Below the pieces are notes generated by a model that was not told the origin of the DNA, ran no database searches, and was given only the letters and a program-made list of their open reading frames with translations. From an uncultured Acetobacter sp. (GTDB lineage: Bacteria > Pseudomonadota > Alphaproteobacteria > Acetobacterales > Acetobacteraceae), in the NCBI RefSeq assembly GCF_937875265.1, contig NZ_CALLXM010000130.1:1-5919 (forward strand): a stretch of 5,919 nucleotides of DNA, read 5' to 3'. Each line of letters opens with the position of its first letter. Position 1 is the stretch's first letter. Position numbers and translations under genes: made by a program. Shown here in pieces: positions 1 to 5,715 of the stretch.

Positions 1-1466
1 CGGCCATATTTCTTCTTTTCCTGCATTTCCACCATGTTATAGGCCTGATCAATCCAAACCATGTGGATCAGGTTACATTTCAGGCGCACAGCAGTTTCCA
101 GCTCCATGCTGGACATCATGAACCCGCCATCACCAGATATAGAAATAACCTTCTGATCAGGGTGAAGCAGGCTGGCCGCAATCCCCCACGGCAGGCCGAC
201 ACCCATGGTCTGCTGACCATTGCTGATAAGCACCTGCCGTGCCCGGAAAGACAGCAGATATCGGGCCAGCCAGATATGGAACGTGCCCATATCCAGACAC
301 AGCGTAACATCCGGCGTTACAATCTGCTCCAGCTCGCGCACAATCTGCAACGGATGCACAGCCGCATTGCTGGTGCTCCGGGCATCACGCAGTGCGCCGG
401 ACCGAGCCGCCTTGTAGCCTTCCAGAATACTTTCCAGTTCCGGTGCGCGCGCCAGTTTCCCGGTTTTCTGCGCAAGGCTCTTCACTGTCGGGGCAATTTC
501 CCCAACCAGTTCAACAACTGGCACAAATGCGTTATCAAGTTCAGCCGCTACAATATCAATGTTAATGATTTTGCGGGCGTCATTCACGTTCCACAGCCAC
601 GGGTCATATTCCACAGGGTTGTAGCCAATGGTCACAACGACATCGGCTTCATGCAGAAGCTGATCCCCATGCTGGTTGCGAAACAGACCAACGCGCCCAC
701 CAAACCGATCCACCAGTTCATGCGAGACTGCGCCCGCAGCCTGATAAGTGCCGACCACTGGCATACCTGTGGTTGCCACAAAGGCACGCACGGCTTCGGC
801 CACATCTGGACGGCTGGCCAGCAACCCTAGCAGAACGACCGGGCGCTGTGCGTTTTTCAGGAGCTTTGCCGCCTCTGCAATGGCATCTGCTGCGGCAGCG
901 CCGGTTTTTGGCACGGCACGGTCAGCCAGAACCGGCGCATTAGCCGGCATAGACAGCACATCCATAGGCGTGCTGACAAAAGACGCCCCCGGACGCCCAC
1001 TTTCTGCAAACCGGAAGGCATTTGCCATGACTTCCGAAATTGCCAGAGGATTGGTAATTTCTACACTATATTTGGTAATAGGCTTAAACAGGCTGACAGT
1101 ATCCATAGTCTGATGTGTAAGCTTCAGCCGGTCAGCCAGCTTCACGGCACCCCCAATTGCCAGAACCGGGTCACCCTCAGAATTTGCTGTCGCCAGACCT
1201 GTCACAAAATTAGACGCACCTGGGCCGGATGTTGCAATCGCCACACCAGCCTTACCCGTCATGCGGCCAAGACCACCGGCAATAAAAGCTGCATTCTGTT
1301 CATGCCGTGTCACCACTGTCTTAATGGGAGAATCAACCAGTGCATCAAACAGGCGATCAACCTTGGCACCGGGAATACCAAAGACGTGTGTTACGCCATG
1401 AGCCACCAGATTTTTGACAATAAGCTCCGCACCGCATTGTGCGGTGTGATCAGAAGGCCTGGTCAT
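1..1466 (-). CDS. alsS: Catabolic acetolactate synthase (AlsS/BudB), 3' end cut by window
   Basis: A thiamine-diphosphate enzyme that condenses two pyruvates to 2-acetolactate and CO2, the first step to acetoin, in the cytoplasm. I translated 488 codons from the ATG at 1466. The product should be about 560 residues, so roughly 70 C-terminal residues lie beyond the left edge. Visible landmarks are the N-terminal FGIPGAKVD, the cofactor-activating Glu56 in TRHEQNAAF, SGPGASNF, GLFRNQHGDQLL, SFRARQ, SNGQQTMGVGLPW, and the ThDP/Mg motif beginning GDGGF at residue 445 with Asp446 and Asp473. The strings GGAVKLAD, YQAAGAV and SFRARQ follow catabolic BudB/AlsS rather than the FAD-containing biosynthetic IlvB. 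After Asp473 it reads Gln-Ala, where I recall Asn-Gly in Klebsiella BudB. The gene lies 57 bp after alsD. AGGA (1476-1479) lies 9 nt before the ATG. Family assignment is very secure. No regulatory small-subunit gene is visible in the window. Confidence 0.96.
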   Translation of the reverse strand, partial: MTRPSDHTAQCGAELIVKNLVAHGVTHVFGIPGAKVDRLFDALVDSPIKTVVTRHEQNAAFIAGGLGRMTGKAGVAIATSGPGASNFVTGLATANSEGDPVLAIGGAVKLADRLKLTHQTMDTVSLFKPITKYSVEITNPLAISEVMANAFRFAESGRPGASFVSTPMDVLSMPANAPVLADRAVPKTGAAAADAIAEAAKLLKNAQRPVVLLGLLASRPDVAEAVRAFVATTGMPVVGTYQAAGAVSHELVDRFGGRVGLFRNQHGDQLLHEADVVVTIGYNPVEYDPWLWNVNDARKIINIDIVAAELDNAFVPVVELVGEIAPTVKSLAQKTGKLARAPELESILEGYKAARSGALRDARSTSNAAVHPLQIVRELEQIVTPDVTLCLDMGTFHIWLARYLLSFRARQVLISNGQQTMGVGLPWGIAASLLHPDQKVISISGDGGFMMSSMELETAVRLKCNLIHMVWIDQAYNMVEMQEKKKYG

Positions 1467-1471
1467 TTCAT
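1463..1471 (-). other. Two-codon mini-ORF (ATG AAA TGA) overlapping the alsS start
   Basis: Just upstream of the alsS start an ATG in another frame reads Met-Lys-stop. Its TGA overlaps the alsS ATG in an ATGA junction (1466-1463). It shares the AGGA at 1476-1479, which lies 4 nt from this first ATG and 9 nt from the alsS ATG. It could be chance, or ribosomes may start here, stop and re-initiate on alsS. Only the arrangement is visible; any function is a guess. Confidence 0.3.
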
Positions 1472-1475
1472 TAAG

Positions 1476-1479
1476 TCCT
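1476..1479 (-). promoter_or_regulatory. Ribosome binding site of alsS
   Basis: AGGA on the minus strand lies 9 nt before the ATG at 1466, a normal spacing, and supports that start. It lies just downstream of the T-tract of the intercistronic hairpin, so alsS could still be translated from a transcript that reads through or is processed there. Confidence 0.6.
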
Positions 1480-1481
1480 GC

Positions 1482-1513
1482 AAAAAGACCACTGCACACG
1501 GGGTGCAATGGTC
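1482..1513 (-). terminator. Intrinsic-terminator-like hairpin between alsD and alsS
   Basis: In the minus-strand transcript GACCATTGCAC pairs with GTGCAGTGGTC. This gives an 11-bp stem with one U-G wobble, a 5-nt loop, and five U residues directly after it (1482-1486). The plus-strand RNA would have an A-C mismatch at the wobble position and no U-tract, so the element points along the alsDS operon. The stem starts 10 nt after the alsD stop codon. It may terminate part of the transcripts and so raise alsD over alsS, or it may be a processing or 3'-end-protecting hairpin. Structure is clear; function is inferred. Confidence 0.65.
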
Positions 1514-1523
1514 AGAAAAAGCC

Positions 1524-2306
1524 TCAGCCGCCTTCGGCAACCCGAATGGCTTCACTCAGATGTTCAGGATTAAGGTTTGCTTTTGCAAACTGCTCTGTGC
1601 GCGGCAGCTGAATTTCAAGATCGGAGATCACGGCGACCTCAAGCTGGCCACGCACCAGCCTGTATTCTATCACGTGACCACCGCGTGTCTGGTCTTCTGT
1701 CAGAAAGTGCAGATGGTACCCTGCCACGTTCACGCCCTGCATATACACCGGGGTGCGAAAGCCGATCATGGTTCCTGTAACGGATTCCATGGTCAGGGTG
1801 GGCTGTTTTTTCACAACATCCAGCATATGCGGATACGGCTTGCACTGGCAGAACACCGTGCGTGTATCCACCCGCTCAAACTGCCCGGTAAACCGCACGG
1901 CAGCAAACAAATTGGAGTTGCCGACCAGTTGATCAACCAGCCCTTCAAAGGTCTCTTTCGTTTGAGGCGCATCAATATTGAGCGTTTTTTCCGGCTCAAA
2001 ATACGTGACGCAAGCAAACGGTGTTTTCATGGAGCCATCAACCGTAGCGGCCTGCCCTTCTGCACGAAACTGGCGGGCAACACCATTGGTGACGATCATC
2101 TCGCCATCCAGCGCATTGAAGGTACCTAAGCCGAAATTGCCGTGGTGCAGCACTTCATCAAGCGTGGTTTCACCATCATACACGGCGTCCAGCAAAGCGG
2201 CCATTGTAGACGTCTGATAAAGCCTGTTTGCGATTGGCTTTTTACTGATACCGCCTCCAAGTGCAGAAGACCGAACGTCCATGTCTGTTACCGGGCTGTT
2301 CTTCAT
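1524..2306 (-). CDS. alsD: Alpha-acetolactate decarboxylase (AlsD/BudA)
   Basis: Decarboxylates 2-acetolactate to acetoin in the cytoplasm, the second step of the neutral-product pathway from pyruvate. It is 260 residues long, the family's usual size. Family strings are YQTSTMAALL near residue 30, GNFGLGTFNALDGE (56-69), KTPFA (94-98), DTRT with Arg149, GFRTP (182-186), MQGVNVAGYHLHF (189-201) and GGH (209-211). His198, His200 and His211 form the zinc-binding HxH...H set. Glu69, Arg149 and probably Glu252 match the acidic and basic active-site residues known for the family. The ATG at 2306 puts YQTS at the same distance from the N-terminus as in Klebsiella BudA, and it lies downstream of a good promoter. 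Its Shine-Dalgarno is poor (GAAG, 11 nt away); GTG at 2315 or ATG at 2282 are alternatives. It is first in the operon with alsS and divergent from the LysR gene. Confidence 0.96.
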   Translation of the reverse strand: MKNSPVTDMDVRSSALGGGISKKPIANRLYQTSTMAALLDAVYDGETTLDEVLHHGNFGLGTFNALDGEMIVTNGVARQFRAEGQAATVDGSMKTPFACVTYFEPEKTLNIDAPQTKETFEGLVDQLVGNSNLFAAVRFTGQFERVDTRTVFCQCKPYPHMLDVVKKQPTLTMESVTGTMIGFRTPVYMQGVNVAGYHLHFLTEDQTRGGHVIEYRLVRGQLEVAVISDLEIQLPRTEQFAKANLNPEHLSEAIRVAEGG

Positions 2307-2354
2307 GCTGCGCACTGCTTCAAACTCGTTGTTGCTGATCTCACTGTCACAAAC

Positions 2355-2382
2355 GTTATAACAGCTAGATCTAGTCTTCCAA
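2355..2382 (-). promoter_or_regulatory. Putative sigma-70 promoter of alsD-alsS
   Basis: On the minus strand TTGGAA (-35, 2377-2382) and TATAAC (-10, 2355-2360) are separated by 16 bp. The expected start is near 2348, giving a leader of about 42 nt to the alsD ATG. The -10 lies in the palindrome GTTATAAC (2355-2362). The spacer holds another palindrome, CTAGATCTAG (2365-2374). The imperfect -35 suits an activator-dependent promoter. Called from consensus match and position only. Confidence 0.6.
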
Positions 2383-2391
2383 TATATATTG
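2380..2391. promoter_or_regulatory. 12-bp perfect palindrome over the alsD -35 (candidate activation site)
   Basis: CAATATATATTG is a perfect palindrome overlapping the -35 of the alsD promoter. Its centre lies about 37 bp upstream of the predicted start and about 25 bp from the centre of the larger inverted repeat at 2396-2426. In LysR-type systems a second, weaker 'activation' site usually lies around -35, so this is a reasonable candidate. The motif is AT-rich and short, so chance is possible. Confidence 0.4.
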
Positions 2392-2415
2392 AACGCATTA
2401 TCCATATCATATAAG
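2389..2415 (+). promoter_or_regulatory. Putative promoter of the LysR gene
   Basis: TTGAAC (2389-2394) and TATAAG (2410-2415) are 15 bp apart. The -10 ends only 8 nt before the regulator's ATG at 2424, so transcription would begin at or next to the start codon. The -10 lies partly in the spacer of the inverted repeat, so a protein bound there would block this promoter (autorepression). The spacing is shorter than ideal. An alternative is TATATT at 2385-2390, which has no good -35. Confidence 0.35.
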
Positions 2416-2426
2416 TATGGATAATG
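2396..2426. promoter_or_regulatory. LysR-type operator: perfect 11-bp inverted repeat, 9-bp spacer
   Basis: CATTATCCATA (2396-2406) is exactly mirrored by TATGGATAATG (2416-2426). The core ATA-N9-TAT fits the T-N11-A rule of LysR-type binding sites (T2405, A2417). The centre at 2411 lies about 63 bp upstream of the predicted alsD start, the classical place for the LysR recognition site. The right arm includes the regulator's own ATG (2424-2426), so binding would also shut off its own gene. The repeat is seen directly; binding by the adjacent regulator is inferred. Confidence 0.75.
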
Positions 2427-3359
2427 GATATCAGACACCTGCGCTATTTTGTGACCGTAGCAAAACACGGCAGTATTACCCGAGCAGCAGAAGAACTGGC
2501 AATGGAGCAACCGCCTCTGAGCCAGCAGATCAAGCAGCTGGAACAAAAGCTGGGCGTTGCCCTGTTTGAGCGCCAGACGCGCGGTGTAAAACTAACCGAA
2601 AATGGCGCAACACTGCTGCCACGCGCCCGCACCATTCTGGACCTTCAGGCCCAGTTTCTGGTGACAGCCCACGGGCTGGCTCGTGGGGAACTGGGGCATA
2701 TCCGGCTGGGGCTTGCGGGCGCTGTGCCGCTTCTTCCGGTTATCCCTCTGGCTATCAGGCGTTTTAGGGAAAGTGCGCCAGATGTTACCATCTCTCTGGA
2801 AGAGAGTAATACGCCAGCGTTGTGCGCAGCCCTGCATGACCACAGCACAGATCTAGCCATTATACGCCCGCCCGTGCCGGACCCCGCACGCCTTTCCGTT
2901 TTTCATCTGCTGGATGAACCCACCGTTATTGCCCTGCCGCGCGGGCATCGGTTAAGGGATCATCCCGTCATCAGTCTGGATATGGTTGCCGAGGACCCGC
3001 TGATTATTTTCCCGCGTGAACTGGGTCCGGGCTTTCATGATGCCATTCTCTCAGCCTACCAGCTGGCAGGCGTCACGCCCCCCTTGGGGCAGCAGGCTCC
3101 ACAGATTGCTGGTACAGTGCCACTGGTTGCGGCTGGGCTGGGGGTATCTGTTGTGCCCCGTTCCCTCAGCCAGATTCATGCAGGGGGTGTGACATTCCAC
3201 ACACTGAGCGAACCTGCACCACGCGCCACACTGGCTGTAGCCATTCGGTCGGGCCAGAATATGCCTCTGGTGTCGGGATTTGTGAAAATTCTCCGCACCG
3301 CATGTCGGAAATGGGAAACCCTGAGCCCTGAAGATCAGTTTTCTTCAGTAGATCTTTAA
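2424..3359 (+). CDS. LysR-type transcriptional regulator of the acetoin operon (AlsR/BudR-like)
   Basis: A DNA-binding regulator of 311 residues, the normal LysR-family size. It begins MDIRHLRYFVTVAKHGS. The winged helix-turn-helix follows at about residues 17-50 (ITRAAEELAMEQPPLSQQI, then LEQKLGVALFER), with RGVKLTENG after it. A linker helix precedes the effector-binding domain (about 90-300), which includes GHIRLGLAG and LPRGHRL. The start is set by the typical LysR N-terminus. Upstream there is no convincing Shine-Dalgarno, and the ATG lies inside the operator repeat. It is divergent from alsD, as budR is from budABC in Klebsiella, so it most likely activates alsDS and represses itself. 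In Bacillus AlsR and Klebsiella BudR the signal is linked to acetate and low pH; the effector here cannot be read from sequence. The family is certain, the target likely. Confidence 0.92.
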   Translation: MDIRHLRYFVTVAKHGSITRAAEELAMEQPPLSQQIKQLEQKLGVALFERQTRGVKLTENGATLLPRARTILDLQAQFLVTAHGLARGELGHIRLGLAGAVPLLPVIPLAIRRFRESAPDVTISLEESNTPALCAALHDHSTDLAIIRPPVPDPARLSVFHLLDEPTVIALPRGHRLRDHPVISLDMVAEDPLIIFPRELGPGFHDAILSAYQLAGVTPPLGQQAPQIAGTVPLVAAGLGVSVVPRSLSQIHAGGVTFHTLSEPAPRATLAVAIRSGQNMPLVSGFVKILRTACRKWETLSPEDQFSSVDL

Positions 3360-3413
3360 CTTAGTCTTGAAATCATTTTAAAGAAAAAGCTGTTTTTAAT
3401 CGTAGACCATCTT

Positions 3414-3443
3414 TCCGGGTCTTGTTCTGCAACAAGACCCGGA
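3414..3443. terminator. Hairpin between convergent genes (probable bidirectional terminator)
   Basis: TCCGGGTCTTGTT and AACAAGACCCGGA form a perfect 13-bp stem with a 4-nt CTGC loop. It lies 10 bp beyond the hexosaminidase stop and 54 bp beyond the LysR stop. Neither side has an immediate T-run, so it is not a textbook intrinsic terminator. It may act with Rho or as a 3'-end stabiliser. The rest of the 94-bp gap is AT-rich, with a weak AAAAAGCTGTTTTT motif at 3384-3397. Confidence 0.6.
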
Positions 3444-3453
3444 GATACCAAGC

Positions 3454-5652
3454 TTACAGACCAACAAGCTTTCTGATGGCAGGTTCAGCAATAATCATCA
3501 GACCTGCTGCCGGGAAGGTTGTGCCGGAGAAAGACCCTGAGACATCGGCAGACCCGTTGATGAGCGTTTCTTCCTGATCGAAAATCTTCTTTTCTTCAGA
3601 AGATAATTTCTTATGCCCATTCAGAGCATTCAAACCTGCTCCGGCCATAACCGCAAGATTATGGGAGGTCGGCACGGCTTCTGAAAGTCCACGCACGGTC
3701 GCAACCTGACGGAAGGCTGCATCATTATCCCGCCAGACCTGCATCTGGGATTTCAATTCGGCAACGACAGAATGATCGCCAGCAACGTAGCGGTCCACCA
3801 GCATGTTGAACCGAACAGCCGGGAACGGATCAGGGGATGTTACTTCCCCAATTTCATCCAGAGCATTGCCATGGTGGCCGACATAACGGTTCATAACGTA
3901 GTTACGCAAAGGCACTGTGGCACTCGCAAGGCGTTCCACCGGCTCTGCATTACCGGGAGACAACCGCAGAACCATTTTGTGCGTATTCGCCTGCGCCTGC
4001 AGTCCAGTAATCTGCAATTCAGAATTCACAACGGCCAGGCGACGATACATATCGTTCACATCCCGCACTGAGGCCGCAGACCAGAACCGTTCTGCAATTG
4101 CCGCAGCACGCGGCCAGTAACGCGCATCCAGCATTTCATCCGTGACCAGCTCGGACCACAGGGGAGCTTCCCCGCCCAGAACATACTGTTTCTGCTCGTC
4201 CGTCAGGGCCGGTGGTGCGGGTTCCTTCAGGAAGGCGTTGACCAGATCAGGCCGTCCACCTTTTGCCAGCAGAGCATCGGCCTGCGCGCGGGTAATGCCG
4301 TTTGCAGCGGGGTCATACGGGTCAACCAGATAATGCTGGGACGCAGGCTGAAGGAGATCAAGGTAATACCCAGCCGAGACAATAACCGGGTGATGATCAG
4401 CTGAAGCAGAGGCCAGGAACTTTGAACTTCTCCAGACATCAACAACAACATCCTTGGGAATGGGCGCTTCACTCACCTCATCCCAGCCGACCATGATCTT
4501 ACCCTGATCAGCAAGAATCTTCTGGACTTCTGCCGTGAACGTTGCCTGCAAAGCCTGTGGCGTTGCAAAGCCATTCTTCTTCATATACGCGACAATTTTC
4601 GGGTTCTGGAGCCATTCTTTCGGTTCCACTTCATCCCCGCCAGAATGGAAATAGGCATCCGGGAACAGTTTACCCATTTCAGCAAACAGCTTGCGCACAA
4701 AATGCAGCGTATCGGGCAGAGTTGGGTCAAGTGCTGCGTTGTTCTTGTTTTTAGGTTCCGGGTCGACCGGGCTTTGCGCGGCCAGTTCCGGGTGCGCCAG
4801 AAGTAGCGCCAGTGCATGCCCCGGCACATCAAATTCCGGCACAATACGAATCCCGCGATCGGCCGCATAAGACACCAGATCCCGCAGTTCACGCTGCGTA
4901 TAATACTGGCCATGAGAGCTTTTTTCAGTCAGTTCCGGTAGTCGTTTGCTGTCTACGCGGAAACCCGTGCCATCGCTCAGATGCAGATGCAGCACATTCA
5001 TCTTGAGCATTTCCATAGCATCAAGCTGACGCTGCAGCGTTGCGACCGCCATGAAATGCCGGGACGTATCAATCATGATGCCACGCCACGGAAACCGCGG
5101 ACTGTCCGTAATTTCGGCAAATGCCAGTTTCGGCCCGCTCTCATCACGCGTGACGAGCTGCGCCAGTGTTGCCAGCCCATGCACCACGCCATCCGGGCCA
5201 TCAGCCGTGAGTGTCACACCTGCGGCATTCACCTGAAGGCTGTAATTTTCCTTTGCATGGACCGTCAGTGCGCCGGGGTCTTCCCCCACATGAATATGAA
5301 CTGGAACACTGGCAACCTGACCGGCCTCTGCGGCATCAGGCTGTTCCGGGAGGATACGCCCGGCAAGAACGTCAATCCGCTGAGTAAACCGGTCCGCAGC
5401 ACGGGTCAGCATGGCAGACGGCTTCTGGTCCCACTGGATGGTAATCCCGCCAGCAAGAGGAAGCGCTCCCGCTGGTAAAGACACAGAGGCCGGTAGGGGC
5501 ATGAGAGCCGGTGTTGAAGTCGAGACACCAGCAGGCACAGCAACCGGACTGCCACTCTGCACCGCAGCACTGACGGGACCAACCGCTACTGCCAGAACAG
5601 CAGCGCTGCCCAAAAGTACGCGACGAAATTTTGAAAAACTCTGTTTTGCCAT
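3454..5652 (-). CDS. Exported beta-N-acetylhexosaminidase, glycoside hydrolase family 20
   Basis: Cleaves terminal non-reducing N-acetylglucosamine or N-acetylgalactosamine from chitin-type or peptidoglycan-derived oligosaccharides, by substrate-assisted catalysis. It has 732 residues. A Sec signal peptide is clear: basic MAKQSFSKFRR, a hydrophobic stretch, and likely cleavage after VSA (27-29), so it acts in the periplasm or outside. A GH20 N-terminal domain (about 50-180) precedes the catalytic barrel starting at FPWRGIMIDTSRHF (187-200). Next come LHLHLSDGTGFR, VPEFDVPGHA (271-280), and HSGGDE (336-341) with the catalytic Asp340-Glu341 pair. MVGWDE, VDVWRSSK, LGGEAPLWSE (492-501) and RYWPRAAAIAERFWS (511-525) complete the barrel. 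An extra segment at about 448-490 and a 200-residue tail of unassigned, mostly helical-looking sequence are notable. AGGA (5658-5661), 5 nt from the ATG, supports the start. It follows nagB by 63 bp on the same strand, fitting aminosugar use. Confidence 0.96.
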   Translation of the reverse strand: MAKQSFSKFRRVLLGSAAVLAVAVGPVSAAVQSGSPVAVPAGVSTSTPALMPLPASVSLPAGALPLAGGITIQWDQKPSAMLTRAADRFTQRIDVLAGRILPEQPDAAEAGQVASVPVHIHVGEDPGALTVHAKENYSLQVNAAGVTLTADGPDGVVHGLATLAQLVTRDESGPKLAFAEITDSPRFPWRGIMIDTSRHFMAVATLQRQLDAMEMLKMNVLHLHLSDGTGFRVDSKRLPELTEKSSHGQYYTQRELRDLVSYAADRGIRIVPEFDVPGHALALLLAHPELAAQSPVDPEPKNKNNAALDPTLPDTLHFVRKLFAEMGKLFPDAYFHSGGDEVEPKEWLQNPKIVAYMKKNGFATPQALQATFTAEVQKILADQGKIMVGWDEVSEAPIPKDVVVDVWRSSKFLASASADHHPVIVSAGYYLDLLQPASQHYLVDPYDPAANGITRAQADALLAKGGRPDLVNAFLKEPAPPALTDEQKQYVLGGEAPLWSELVTDEMLDARYWPRAAAIAERFWSAASVRDVNDMYRRLAVVNSELQITGLQAQANTHKMVLRLSPGNAEPVERLASATVPLRNYVMNRYVGHHGNALDEIGEVTSPDPFPAVRFNMLVDRYVAGDHSVVAELKSQMQVWRDNDAAFRQVATVRGLSEAVPTSHNLAVMAGAGLNALNGHKKLSSEEKKIFDQEETLINGSADVSGSFSGTTFPAAGLMIIAEPAIRKLVGL

Positions 5653-5657
5653 TTTGC

Positions 5658-5661
5658 GTCC
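5658..5661 (-). promoter_or_regulatory. Ribosome binding site of the hexosaminidase gene
   Basis: AGGA on the minus strand lies 5 nt before the ATG at 5652. Together with the immediately following signal peptide it fixes this start. Confidence 0.6.
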
Positions 5662-5684
5662 TATTCTTTTGAGGCAACGGTCGT

Positions 5685-5713
5685 AAGCCAGGATGCCATG
5701 CAGTGGGTGTCAA
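5685..5713 (-). promoter_or_regulatory. Possible promoter of the hexosaminidase gene (consensus -35 only)
   Basis: A consensus TTGACA (5708-5713) begins 2 nt after the nagB stop on the minus strand. The hexamer 17 bp further (5685-5690, TGGCTT) is a poor -10. So the hexosaminidase may have its own promoter, or it may simply be co-transcribed with nagB across the 63-bp gap. I see no terminator in that gap. Confidence 0.25.
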
Positions 5714-5715
5714 TA

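Noticed and set aside
63..830. Plus-strand open frame of 255 codons
   Set aside because: It lies wholly antisense to alsS, whose minus-strand translation is a clear full match to the family. The plus-strand product has no recognisable motifs and a Gln/His/Arg-rich composition typical of a shadow frame.
1113..2129. Plus-strand open frame of 338 codons crossing the alsS start and most of alsD
   Set aside because: It is long for a shadow, but it runs antisense to two genuine genes and their junction. It has Cys/His-rich composition with no domain pattern, and no promoter or Shine-Dalgarno was found.
2307..2546. N-terminal extension of alsD (in-frame ATG at 2405 or 2546)
   Set aside because: The extension would cross the alsD promoter, the operator and the start of the LysR gene. 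Family length and the distance to YQTS favour the ATG at 2306.
4981..5478. Plus-strand open frame of 165 codons
   Set aside because: It is antisense to the conserved N-terminal and early catalytic parts of the GH20 gene, has no motifs, and is explained by codon bias of the real gene.
5372..5713. Minus-strand frame of 113 codons overlapping the hexosaminidase start
   Set aside because: It is out of frame with the signal peptide and GH20 domain, is rich in Cys and Trp, and starts in the intergenic gap without a better ribosome site. It is a shadow frame.
5653..5715. Possible terminator or attenuator between nagB and the hexosaminidase gene
   Set aside because: Only a 4-bp GGCA/TGCC pairing with a long loop was found, with no T-run, so it is too weak to call.
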